Shown here: in pieces, positions 1-7,675 of the stretch
How the letters are laid out: the number at the start of each line of letters is the position of its first letter
How positions within the stretch are numbered: the stretch's first letter is position 1
Origin: SOIL31 sp964636815
Lineage (GTDB): Bacteria > Babelota > Babeliae > Babelales > Vermiphilaceae
Direction: 5' to 3'
DNA length: 64,000 nt
Assembly: GCA_964636815.1 (NCBI GenBank)
Contig: CAZWTF010000007.1
Span: 1 to 64,000, forward strand
The notes under the pieces: generated by a model
Seen by the model: the letters and a program-made list of their open reading frames with translations, nothing else
What the model was told of the DNA's origin: nothing
Databases searched by the model: none
Program-made: the position numbers and the translations under genes

Positions 1-78
1 TTTTCTCATGTTCATGCAATTGATATCTCTTTTATTAAAAAAATGTTATTAATATATATAAATATTCTTTGAAAATTT

Positions 79-443
79 GGGGGCGTACTGGCTTCGACGT
101 GTTGTTAGTCGCTTTGAGAGCATGCCGAGCGTTGATTGAGTGCTCGTTAAACAATTGATCAAAAAACAAATGCAGAAACTAATAGTTTCGCTCCAGCTTT
201 TGCTTAGGCAATAAGGTGGCTTATTGGATCAACGTGCCTATCAGTTGAACCAATTCGTATAATAAAAAGATAGAACTTCCGGGCAAGATTGAACTGTTTA
301 GTAGCCCGAGCACGTACCACAAGTAGTCTCATACAATCTGCTGTGTCTTTGAGGTTTTGTATGAGTATATTCAAGGAATAAGCATGTAGCGCTTGGGGTT
401 ATTTGTAATGCGGACATGGGTTCGATTCCCATCGCCTCCACCA
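79..443 (+). ncRNA. ssrA: tmRNA (trans-translation RNA)
   Basis: The 5' end GGGGGCG pairs with the 3' CGCCTCC, which is followed by A and an encoded CCA, forming the tRNA-like acceptor stem. The 3' part has a T-arm (GGGTTCGATTCCC). An internal reading frame with resume codon GCA at 172-174 encodes the tag AETNSFAPAFA and stops at TAG 205-207. tmRNA with SmpB rescues stalled ribosomes and tags the product for proteolysis; lon in this window is one possible consumer. The tag ends in FA rather than the common ALAA. The assignment is very secure; the 5' end is accurate to within a base or two. Confidence 0.96.
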
Positions 444-467
444 TGCTTCGCGTAAAGCTTCGCATGG
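441..467. repeat. small palindrome at tmRNA 3' end (family B-like)
   Basis: CCATGC (441-446) and GCATGG (462-467) form arms around TTCGCGTAAAGCTTC. The left arm overlaps the encoded CCA of tmRNA. The AAGCTT/TTCGC vocabulary matches the family B palindromes seen elsewhere (533-560, 59120-59147). It could act as a processing or termination hairpin, but there is no T-run. Confidence 0.45.
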
Positions 468-532
468 CACGCCATCTTTTTAAAGGTTTGGTGTAAAAAA
501 TTTAAAAAAGTTAGATAGCAAAAGCGAGGCAT

Positions 533-560
533 GCCCTTCGAAGCCTTGGCGAAGTAGGGC
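533..560. repeat. dispersed palindromic repeat, family B
   Basis: Arms GCCCT (533-537) and AGGGC (556-560) flank an inner CTTCG/CGAAG pair and an AGCCTTGG-type loop. Related copies lie at 2812-2832, 43844-43870 and 59120-59147, each with compensating changes in the arms. That suggests a folded element kept as a hairpin. Confidence 0.6.
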
Positions 561-595
561 TACCTTATTTAAAAAAATTAAATCTGTGATTTCTC

Positions 596-838
596 ATGTA
601 TTGCGTGTATTTGATTAGATCAAAAATAAATCCTGAAAAAACATATATTGGTTTTACTACTAATGTAGAGCAAAGATTACAAGAACATAATACTGGTAAA
701 TCTTTTCATACAGTTGATTTTAAGCCATGGTATTTGGTTGTTTACTGCTATTTTGATAGAAAATCTAAAGCTATAGAGTTTGAAAAATATTTAAAATCGG
801 GTTCTGGACATGCTTTTGCTCAAAAACGTTTCTGGTAA
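596..838 (+). CDS. GIY-YIG domain protein (UPF0213/YhbQ-like)
   Basis: This 80-aa protein is a minimal GIY-YIG nuclease-fold domain. CVYLIRS stands in for the GIY strand and TYIGFTTNVEQRLQEHN carries the YIG strand with its conserved Arg and His. GKSFHT and the PWYLV strand follow, and the C-terminal half keeps the acidic FEKYLKSGSG region. Stand-alone proteins of this size are common in bacteria, and their nuclease role is inferred from fold. No clear ribosome binding site precedes the start. The gene is followed closely by a strong hairpin terminator. Its product lacks a signal peptide and is presumably cytoplasmic. Confidence 0.85.
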   Translation: MYCVYLIRSKINPEKTYIGFTTNVEQRLQEHNTGKSFHTVDFKPWYLVVYCYFDRKSKAIEFEKYLKSGSGHAFAQKRFW

Positions 839-864
839 CGTATAAAAATTAAAATATAAAAAAA

Positions 865-892
865 GGTTTGGAATTTTTCCAAACCTTTTTTT
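865..892. terminator. intrinsic terminator (bidirectional)
   Basis: A perfect 9-bp stem GGTTTGGAA (865-873)/TTCCAAACC (877-885) has a TTT loop, a following T-run, and A-runs upstream. It serves the GIY-YIG gene on + and the convergent beta-propeller gene on -. Confidence 0.9.
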
Positions 893-914
893 ATATTCAA
901 ACAAAATTAAATTC

Positions 915-2003
915 TTATTTTTTCAATTTAATAACATTCACAGTATTTGAAGTGTAATTAGTCACATATGCATATTTGCCATCAGGAGATATTGCAATAT
1001 TTGCAGGTGATTGGTCAACAGCGATTGTTGGTGGAACCAATTTTTTGTCGTGTACATCAATGATGTTTACGCTACCTTGTCCAGCTGTTAAATCAGTAAA
1101 GTTTTCTCCTGCATATAACGTGTTGTAGTTGGTTATGTAAGCATGGTGCCCATTTGGAGCAATAGCAACGCCTGCTGGTTGAATGCCAACTTCAATTGTT
1201 TTGACTATATTCAATCCACATAAACTAACAATACTGACGGTATCTCCAAACGGTGCAAAGTTATTGCTTCCAAAATTAGTCACATATGCATGTTTTCCGT
1301 TTGGTGTGATTGCAATACCAAATGGTCCAGAGAATCCATTAACTGTTGCCGTAACGGTGTTAGTGCTTGTGCTTATAACACTCATGGTACCCGTTCCTGG
1401 ATTACCATCAACATAGTTAATTGTGTATACAAATTTTCCATTAGGTGATATTGCCAATGCGGCAGGAGCTAAACCTACAGTAATTGGATTTCCAATGATA
1501 CTGTTAGTGGTTAAATCAACAACTCGTACTGTTGTACCATTCCCACTACCAAGACCTTCTGGTCCACCATAGTTATTTACGTATCCAAACAGTCCATCAG
1601 GAGTAATTGCCATACCAGATGGTCCATCAAAACCATCAATGATAGCAACAACTTGATTGCTGTTAGTGGAAATTACGGTGACTGTTGTGCTGTTGCTATT
1701 TGTGACGTATGCTCTGTTGCCAGCTGGATTAATGGTAATGGTATAAGGTTCGTTAAAGCTTTCATGATAGATGGTAGTTTTTACTGTGTTATCTTCAAGG
1801 TCTAAAACAGTTACTGAATCTTCTCCATCAATTCCATAATTATTATTATTGGCAACGTATGCTTTGTGACCATTTGGTGTAATCCCGATTCCTGCAGGAG
1901 TTACTCCTGCATTCATTGTTGCAACCACGGTATTATGACGTGCACATAGATGTGTTGATGTGAGTAAAAATAAGAAACCAAAAAAACGGGTTGTGTGATT
2001 CAT
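915..2003 (-). CDS. secreted YVTN-type beta-propeller protein
   Basis: The 362-aa protein starts with a hydrophobic leader (MNHTTRFFGFLFLLTSTHLC) consistent with Sec export. The rest is a chain of about seven repeats of roughly 45-50 residues, each carrying the pattern P(N/D)G..AYVTN..S..V.VI, typical of YncE/YVTN seven-bladed propellers. Such proteins are usually periplasmic or surface-located and bind partners; no catalytic residues are evident. A good Shine-Dalgarno (AAAGGAG) lies 5-6 bases before the ATG. The gene converges on the GIY-YIG gene and shares its terminator. Function beyond propeller fold cannot be read from the sequence. Confidence 0.85.
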   Translation of the reverse strand: MNHTTRFFGFLFLLTSTHLCARHNTVVATMNAGVTPAGIGITPNGHKAYVANNNNYGIDGEDSVTVLDLEDNTVKTTIYHESFNEPYTITINPAGNRAYVTNSNSTTVTVISTNSNQVVAIIDGFDGPSGMAITPDGLFGYVNNYGGPEGLGSGNGTTVRVVDLTTNSIIGNPITVGLAPAALAISPNGKFVYTINYVDGNPGTGTMSVISTSTNTVTATVNGFSGPFGIAITPNGKHAYVTNFGSNNFAPFGDTVSIVSLCGLNIVKTIEVGIQPAGVAIAPNGHHAYITNYNTLYAGENFTDLTAGQGSVNIIDVHDKKLVPPTIAVDQSPANIAISPDGKYAYVTNYTSNTVNVIKLKK

Positions 2004-2193
2004 CTAATCTCCTTTATAAAATATTATTATGATTTGTAGTATCATACTGTCTTATTTTTTGAAATGTCGATAATTGGCATGAGTTTTATTTTGTTTTCAT
2101 TTTTGTCCCTTAAGAAACTATATTTTTTAAAAATATAAAAAATTAGGTAACATATTGTGCAACGGTATAATTTTAATTGTAAGGAGCGTATGT

Positions 2194-2700
2194 ATGAAAC
2201 ATACAATCAAATTGTTTTTGCTTACTGTTGTTATCTCCCATAGTGTTGTAGCCATGGACAATCACAAGGGTAGCGTAGATATTAGAAAGACATGGTTGGA
2301 ATTTTCTCACAATAAACAAGATGAAAATGGTAATACTTTTTGGCACGATTTGGCACGCGCATCAGAGCGTTTTGAAGATTGGTCAGAAGTGCAGCAAAAA
2401 GAAAATATATTTAAACAAAACAATAAAAATTGGATGCCGAATCTTTTAATACAAAATAATGATGGTAGAACTGCGTATCAAGAAGCAAAAGTTGTTTTTA
2501 AAAGATCAGGTAATCCTGTTGCAGGGTTGCTGGTTATCTATTTAAGGCAATCAGAAGAGAGTTTTTTAAATAAAGTTGCTTTAAAAGACAATCGCAAATT
2601 GATGGATGCTGCTCAGTATTTCGATTTTGAATTAACAAAAGTATTATCTTCAGATCAGATGATAGCTATGGTTAAAAATCTGCAGATACAGCAAAAATAA
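2194..2700 (+). CDS. small secreted protein, possible ankyrin-like repeats
   Basis: The start was placed at 2194 because AAGGAG lies 7 bases before that ATG and the next residues form a signal peptide (MKHTIKLFLLTVVISHSVVA). This gives 168 aa; an in-frame upstream ATG at 2155 lacks a site. The mature part contains DENGNTFWHDLARA and NNDGRTAYQEAKVVFK, which resemble the D-x-x-G-x-T-x-L-H and N-x-D-G-x-T-A consensus positions of ankyrin repeats. This is only a weak, two-repeat resemblance. Exported ankyrin-type proteins often contact host proteins in intracellular bacteria. No enzyme motif is visible. Confidence 0.7.
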   Translation: MKHTIKLFLLTVVISHSVVAMDNHKGSVDIRKTWLEFSHNKQDENGNTFWHDLARASERFEDWSEVQQKENIFKQNNKNWMPNLLIQNNDGRTAYQEAKVVFKRSGNPVAGLLVIYLRQSEESFLNKVALKDNRKLMDAAQYFDFELTKVLSSDQMIAMVKNLQIQQK

Positions 2701-2723
2701 ATGAGGGTTTTTAAACCTTGAGT

Positions 2724-2762
2724 CATAAAAAATGCCTAGGGTTCCCCCGGGCCTTTTTTATG
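2724..2762 (+). terminator. intrinsic terminator
   Basis: Flanks CATAAAAAA and TTTTTTATG are complementary, around an imperfect GC-rich stem GCCTAGGG/CCCGGGC. The hairpin ends in a T6 run. It follows the 2194-2700 gene by about 25 bases. Confidence 0.8.
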
Positions 2763-2804
2763 GCCCAATGAGGTCTTTTTGGTCAAAAAAGATCGATAAA
2801 TAGG

Positions 2805-2834
2805 GCCCCCTCCTTCGCTAAAGCTATGAAGGGC
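2805..2834. repeat. dispersed palindromic repeat, family B
   Basis: CCTTC (2812-2816) and GAAGG (2828-2832) bracket GCTAAAGCTAT. Read on the minus strand this is GCCCTTC..AGCTTTAGCGAAGGAGG, the same element as at 533-560 and 59120-59147. It lies just upstream of the promoter at 2842. Confidence 0.5.
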
Positions 2835-2841
2835 AGGCCTT

Positions 2842-2870
2842 TTGACAGGCTCTCTTATTACAGTTAGACT
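2842..2870 (+). promoter_or_regulatory. sigma-70-type promoter, TTGACA-N17-TAGACT
   Basis: The -35 box TTGACA (2842-2847) and -10 box TAGACT (2865-2870) are exactly 17 bases apart. The gene starts at 2922, about 45 bases past the expected transcript start. The same TTGAC-N17-TAGACTTATA arrangement recurs at 43975 and 46394, before other small secreted-protein genes. Confidence 0.7.
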
Positions 2871-2921
2871 TATAATAGAAACCATAAATAGGCTATTTTT
2901 ATAGATATATAGGGGATTTTT

Positions 2922-3335
2922 ATGAAAACTGTAAAATTGTTATTGATGTTGACGTTAGTTGTTCCGGCTTTTGCAATGGATTTAGAGCAATCTAATGTGT
3001 TTACGAATGAATCTATGCAAAAAGCACATAAAGCATTTGCTGAGGTTATCGAAAATTGTCATAAAAATGATGGCAAGCATGCATTAAGAATGGATGTTTT
3101 GAAAGATAGTACTTATAATTTGTCAGCTATCGATAATAAGCGTGTTTTAGATTTACACGCTGAATCTGCACAATGGAAAGCCCTTCAGTATTATCAATGT
3201 AATGATTGTAAAGATATAGATCTTTTTGTTTATGCAGGTGTATATTTTTTTTCTAAAGAAATTGAAGCTGGAAGAGGAAATATTTCACTGAAGGATTTGC
3301 GTGACGGATATATGAAACGTACCGAAAATCAATAA
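2922..3335 (+). CDS. small secreted protein of unknown function
   Basis: The 137-aa product has a clear signal peptide (MKTVKLLLMLTLVVPAFAMD, cleavage probably after AFA). The mature region of about 118 residues is charged and mostly helical. It holds three cysteines (ENCHKND and YQCNDCKD) that could form a disulphide outside the cytoplasm. A GGGG-type ribosome site lies a few bases before the ATG. The gene is monocistronic, between a recognisable promoter (2842) and a bidirectional terminator (3358). I do not recognise a family. Confidence 0.75.
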   Translation: MKTVKLLLMLTLVVPAFAMDLEQSNVFTNESMQKAHKAFAEVIENCHKNDGKHALRMDVLKDSTYNLSAIDNKRVLDLHAESAQWKALQYYQCNDCKDIDLFVYAGVYFFSKEIEAGRGNISLKDLRDGYMKRTENQ

Positions 3336-3357
3336 CTTATATTGAATACAAAAAAAA

Positions 3358-3387
3358 GGGGCTTGGAATTTCCAAGCCCCTTTTTTT
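3358..3387. terminator. intrinsic terminator (bidirectional)
   Basis: A perfect 10-bp GC-rich stem GGGGCTTGGA (3358-3367)/TCCAAGCCCC (3371-3380) is preceded by A7 and followed by T7. It lies between convergent genes ending at 3335 and 3393. Confidence 0.93.
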
Positions 3388-3392
3388 GTCTT

Positions 3393-4640
3393 TTAAAAAT
3401 CAACGGAGAGTATTGCACCAATCATTGGAACAAGCGCAACGTTTCTGCCATTAAATGGTAATCGTGCGTATAGATTCAGTTCAGGGCGTGTGCGACCTTC
3501 AGGCATATGCACACCAAAGTCATAAATAAATCGTGGGATCATGTGATGCATGGTGTATGAATCAAGACGTGGGGATGTATTAGCTATATTTGTTGAAAAT
3601 TCTTGTGTTTTGAGTGCGATTTCATTCTCGCCGCGTTTAAGATACTGATACCCAACTTCAAATGATAATCCTTTTACAATTCTAAACAGTTCAACGTATA
3701 AATTAAAACGTTGTACCAATCCGGAATCTATAAATGCGCATGTTTTTTGTAGGAGTAACAGTTCTGTTTGTTGGAGATCTGTTTTGATTCGATGTTGGCG
3801 AGTGTGTCCAAAAATTTGTGTTAATTGCACATCAACACCACCTTTAAAATGTGAACCGAGTGTTAAATCAATTCCTAAGCCGAATGGCATTGAAACTGCA
3901 CCATCCCAACCAAAAGGAACAGCGAATAGTAAGTTTTCATCTTCACGTAACCCAGTAGGAAATCCAATACCAAGACGCCAGTTAACGCGTACGCATTTTA
4001 AGAACGGTTTATTTTGATAAAAATCACGGAACCAATCAATAAGGAGCACAAGATCACCAACGCCACTGCGTGTCCAAGGGCAAAGATCGAGACAACCAAG
4101 TTGTTGTACATTTTCTGCTAAATTATCTGTTAGCAAACGATGAACAAGTTTATCCAGATTATCAACATCGGGTGTTAAATCTTGAAAATGAATATCTTTT
4201 AATTTCATCTGAAATGCGGGTAAATACAGTCCTAAAGACCAATCATTTGCAAAAAAGAAACGTCCAGCAAATGCAAGATTGTAAGGCATCTGAAATTCAC
4301 CACACACATTAAATCTTCCGCGAATTCCATTATCGCAATCAAGTAGTTCTGCGCGTAACTGAGAAATAGGGCTTTCTTTTGGAAATCCTTCCAACATGGC
4401 AAGTGCGTTTTGTTGCCTGTTCCAAATTTGTAATGGATTGACACTGTCTCCATCGTCATTAAATCCCTTAGCATTGTGAAATCCACCTTCACCGTAGAAT
4501 GCTAATTGCCATGCGCGTTCATTATTAAACGTTGGGCGAATGAGTGTATCGTAAGGCCACATAGAGTTAACAATGTTCATTCCATGGTTTACGCCAGTAA
4601 AAGTGAGCAGTAAGAGTATTATTTTATTTTTGTGCGTCAT
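3393..4640 (-). CDS. putative outer-membrane beta-barrel protein
   Basis: The 415-aa protein has a short signal peptide (MTHKNKIILLLLTFTGVNHG). Alternating hydrophobic/polar stretches with many aromatic residues run through it. The C-terminus VPMIGAILSVDF ends in Phe, the usual outer-membrane barrel recognition signal for BamA. Phrases such as WRLGIGFPTG and LGIDLTLGSHFKGGVDVQL look like transmembrane strands. The gene lies 16 bp downstream of the 935-aa secreted protein and is almost certainly co-transcribed with it, so the two products may work together at the surface. No named porin family was recognised. Confidence 0.7.
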   Translation of the reverse strand: MTHKNKIILLLLTFTGVNHGMNIVNSMWPYDTLIRPTFNNERAWQLAFYGEGGFHNAKGFNDDGDSVNPLQIWNRQQNALAMLEGFPKESPISQLRAELLDCDNGIRGRFNVCGEFQMPYNLAFAGRFFFANDWSLGLYLPAFQMKLKDIHFQDLTPDVDNLDKLVHRLLTDNLAENVQQLGCLDLCPWTRSGVGDLVLLIDWFRDFYQNKPFLKCVRVNWRLGIGFPTGLREDENLLFAVPFGWDGAVSMPFGLGIDLTLGSHFKGGVDVQLTQIFGHTRQHRIKTDLQQTELLLLQKTCAFIDSGLVQRFNLYVELFRIVKGLSFEVGYQYLKRGENEIALKTQEFSTNIANTSPRLDSYTMHHMIPRFIYDFGVHMPEGRTRPELNLYARLPFNGRNVALVPMIGAILSVDF

Positions 4641-4656
4641 TGCCGCATCCTATCTA

Positions 4657-7464
4657 TTATTCTAGTACTTGTGTATTAAAATTCCCTGCAGCAATCCAAC
4701 TTCCAGAAGCTTGACTGCGAGCAAAATAGTTGATTTCTGTTCCCGATCCAAAATGTATATTGATTGCTGAACTACGATCACCAACGCCAGCTGTTCCAAT
4801 ACGTGGTTCAGGTGATGAAGGAGTGAGTGTTGCTATGGGAGAGATAAAAACATTTTGATTGCGCGTTGCAAAATATAGTGCTCCATCAGTTGCAAAATTA
4901 CTTCTGAATTCTCCAAAGGAGAGTAAAAAAGAAGGAATATTTTTTACAAAGAGGTCATCAAAAGGTTGTATCGTTGTTGCATTCATTGGGTCAGTTGCGC
5001 CAAGTGGTTGTACAGAAAATCTGTTGATGCGTGATTGATTAAGACCAACATTAGCGGTCAGGACATAAAAGTGTCCACCACTGTTTTTGGTAATATCTTG
5101 CATGCGATTAGTTTGTGTTACGGTATACAGTGCTGTTGGCGCTCCTGCACTTTCTCCAATTGCAACAGCAGTCCATTGCGCATCAGATTCGCTGGTGATT
5201 GTGCGCACATCTTTATCATCACCAATTCTGAGTAAATCATCAGTTGTTGCGATTATTCCGCATGCTTGTGAAAATATGCCATCAAGAAAGCCCCCGCGAG
5301 CAGAGACTCCGTCAGCTCCGATTTGTGCAATAGTTGTTACATCAAGACTGTTGGTACCAAAATCAGATGTTGCAAGGTTGATGCGATCAATTTTATCATG
5401 CGTGATAACATATAAAAATTCATTATCGCTGATTAATTTTTTAACAAAATTGTAGTCACCAATTGTTTTAAAGAGCATTCCTGTATGTAAACCAGTTAAG
5501 TCATCACCCAATTCGTTTACTGGATCCCAGCCAGTTCCGTCTGGATGAGCAAGTATTGCTAATCCATTAGATCCACCAACAAAAAGCCAACCATCTGTGG
5601 TTGTTGCTGCAATTTCTGATGCGGTAATAGGACCAACTTCATGTAATGCACCCCCAGATATTACGACTGTTTTCGCATTTACATTAGTTGTGATTGTTCC
5701 ATTATCAAAACTGATCATGTTGTTAAAATCTGGACCTGCAGTTGGTGAGATAAGACCAGTCAGGTTATTACGTAATCCTGTTTGTGCTAATACAACCGTT
5801 TCAATTCCACCTGCTGCAAGAAGTGCAATATTACGTAATCCTGGTGTGTTGGGCAAAAATGTTTGTAATCCTTGTACACCACCATCAGCTGGCAAAGCTG
5901 TATCCAAAATAGTTATCAGTGGCTCTAAGCTTTCTGGTGATCCATCAGACCAGACTGTTTTTTTGATAGTGCTAACGGTATCAGCAGTTGTTCCTGAAGC
6001 TAAAATAAAATTGCCATCGAACGCATTGAGCGCAGTCCCAAAAATGTTGTCTGTTGTTCCTGCTGCGCGTTGCCATTGGGTCCAAGCTTTGATTTTTCCT
6101 GATACATCAAAAATAGCTTGCGATGAGTACACGCCAGGAGTTGCATTACCAACAAAAGCAAACACTGTATCATTGCGTACAATAATATCAACGATGGGCT
6201 GTGCGGGTAATGGACCACCACCAACTTGTGCAGCAAGATCTGTTGTTTGCGTCATTTCATCAGGAGTTGTTGCTGGTGTAGTGATAATACGAGAAGTTAT
6301 ATGAGGAACAGGCGCATCTTTGAATATATTTTGCGGTTGAGCATTTTTTGCAGCAATCATACCTTTTGCATCGCCGCTGTTAACAAGTGGTAATGCAAAT
6401 ACGGAGTTGTTATGTGCAGATGGATTTCCGTTGCCGCCAACCATAATCAGATAGTTAACCGCAGTGCTTGTGTACATTGTGGTGAGTGCGTTAACAGAAA
6501 GTTGTTGGTTTGCGCCAACAACACCAACAATACTATCAATATTACCTGGCGTAAATGCGGTATCCGGAGCGATTGTTTCTAATGTGATTGCACCATGTTC
6601 TATAAATTTTACAACAGCAATGGAGCGTGCTCCATCAGTAGCACCATTGTTTGCAACAACTGATAATCCAATATAAAGGCGTTGTAATACATTATCCCAA
6701 TGCATCACTGCATAATTTGGTGTAATTTGTGCAACGGGAGTAGTGATAAACAGCGCTGGTGATGTTGGATCAAAACGTAATGCTTGTGGATCAATGACTG
6801 AACCAGTATTTGCATTAATTTCACCAAAAACTCTTTCTCTTTTTTTTGTTTCACCTTCTTCAGTGTCTATTGTTCCTCGTACAAGAAGAGCGATACCGCT
6901 ATTGTTTTGACCAAATTCACCACCATGTGGTTTTACAGCGGCAAATACGTGACTTGCATTATTTGTTGTAAGATCAACAATTCCAGAAGAGAATGTGCCA
7001 GTTGCATCGTGAACATCTCCTGAGGGTACTACGATGGTATTGTTAAATTGATTGTTATTTTCAAAAAGGTAGACGCGAGCAGGTCTACTTTCGCCAACAA
7101 TAACGGGCATTTCTCGCATAAAAAACCCATCTTCTGTTTCAAGTAAACCTAATTGAAGAATTCTATCACCAAAGAGAGGGTTTTGTGTTTCTTGTTGACC
7201 ATTGAGTGTTATAATTTCTGGCATGAGTGGCATAAATGCATTCGCATTACGCATTAATTTTGAAAGGGTGAATTCCTGATTTTCAGTCAAAATTTCATTT
7301 GATGATTCATAAAAATTACCAGCATTGCTCAAAATATTTTTGTTGACGGTAAATGAAAAGGTTTGACCTTCTGGTGCATCTTTATCACCACGTATGAGAA
7401 TTGCGCTGCTGAGTTGAAGAGATATGGTACTTAAAAAAAATAAAATTCCAATTTTTTTATTCAT
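4657..7464 (-). CDS. very large secreted repeat protein, unknown function
   Basis: I placed the start at 7464, where TTGGAG precedes the ATG and a signal peptide follows (MNKKIGILFFLSTISLQLSS). The product is 935 aa. The frame stays open upstream to 7602, and that stretch could encode an extra hydrophobic segment (MLTFSLLIAVAVFL), so a longer product cannot be excluded. The mature region is rich in Thr, Asn, Gly and short beta segments such as GWLFVGGSNGLAIL and FLYVITHDKIDRINL. This resembles a multi-bladed propeller or other beta-repeat surface protein. The gene is first in a two-gene operon with the barrel protein at 3393-4640. A host-contact or adhesin role is inference. Confidence 0.75.
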   Translation of the reverse strand: MNKKIGILFFLSTISLQLSSAILIRGDKDAPEGQTFSFTVNKNILSNAGNFYESSNEILTENQEFTLSKLMRNANAFMPLMPEIITLNGQQETQNPLFGDRILQLGLLETEDGFFMREMPVIVGESRPARVYLFENNNQFNNTIVVPSGDVHDATGTFSSGIVDLTTNNASHVFAAVKPHGGEFGQNNSGIALLVRGTIDTEEGETKKRERVFGEINANTGSVIDPQALRFDPTSPALFITTPVAQITPNYAVMHWDNVLQRLYIGLSVVANNGATDGARSIAVVKFIEHGAITLETIAPDTAFTPGNIDSIVGVVGANQQLSVNALTTMYTSTAVNYLIMVGGNGNPSAHNNSVFALPLVNSGDAKGMIAAKNAQPQNIFKDAPVPHITSRIITTPATTPDEMTQTTDLAAQVGGGPLPAQPIVDIIVRNDTVFAFVGNATPGVYSSQAIFDVSGKIKAWTQWQRAAGTTDNIFGTALNAFDGNFILASGTTADTVSTIKKTVWSDGSPESLEPLITILDTALPADGGVQGLQTFLPNTPGLRNIALLAAGGIETVVLAQTGLRNNLTGLISPTAGPDFNNMISFDNGTITTNVNAKTVVISGGALHEVGPITASEIAATTTDGWLFVGGSNGLAILAHPDGTGWDPVNELGDDLTGLHTGMLFKTIGDYNFVKKLISDNEFLYVITHDKIDRINLATSDFGTNSLDVTTIAQIGADGVSARGGFLDGIFSQACGIIATTDDLLRIGDDKDVRTITSESDAQWTAVAIGESAGAPTALYTVTQTNRMQDITKNSGGHFYVLTANVGLNQSRINRFSVQPLGATDPMNATTIQPFDDLFVKNIPSFLLSFGEFRSNFATDGALYFATRNQNVFISPIATLTPSSPEPRIGTAGVGDRSSAINIHFGSGTEINYFARSQASGSWIAAGNFNTQVLE

Positions 7465-7675
7465 GGCTACTCCAATATGCTTGCGTAGTTGCAGATTTCT
7501 ATTGCTTAGTTTACGACGATTTAGAAAAACTGCCACTGCAATTAACAGGCTAAAAGTAAGCATTTTATTGTTGCGCATGTTATAACTATTTCCAATCATC
7601 AAGATTTGTGATATATGTTATTAAATAATAAGTTTTTATTTTTTTAAAATTGTTACATATAAGAAATTTTCTGCA

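Noticed and set aside
5087..5455. 122-codon open frame on + strand
   Set aside because: Antisense shadow of the same large gene; no start signals and no recognisable motif.
5597..6304. 235-codon open frame on + strand
   Set aside because: It is antisense to the 935-aa secreted protein, has no ribosome site or domain, and its composition (Val/Ala/Pro-rich) mirrors the complementary codons.
7465..7602. N-terminal extension or separate peptide before the 935-aa protein
   Set aside because: It is open in frame and slightly hydrophobic, but the internal start has a better ribosome site followed by a standard signal peptide. Not excluded.
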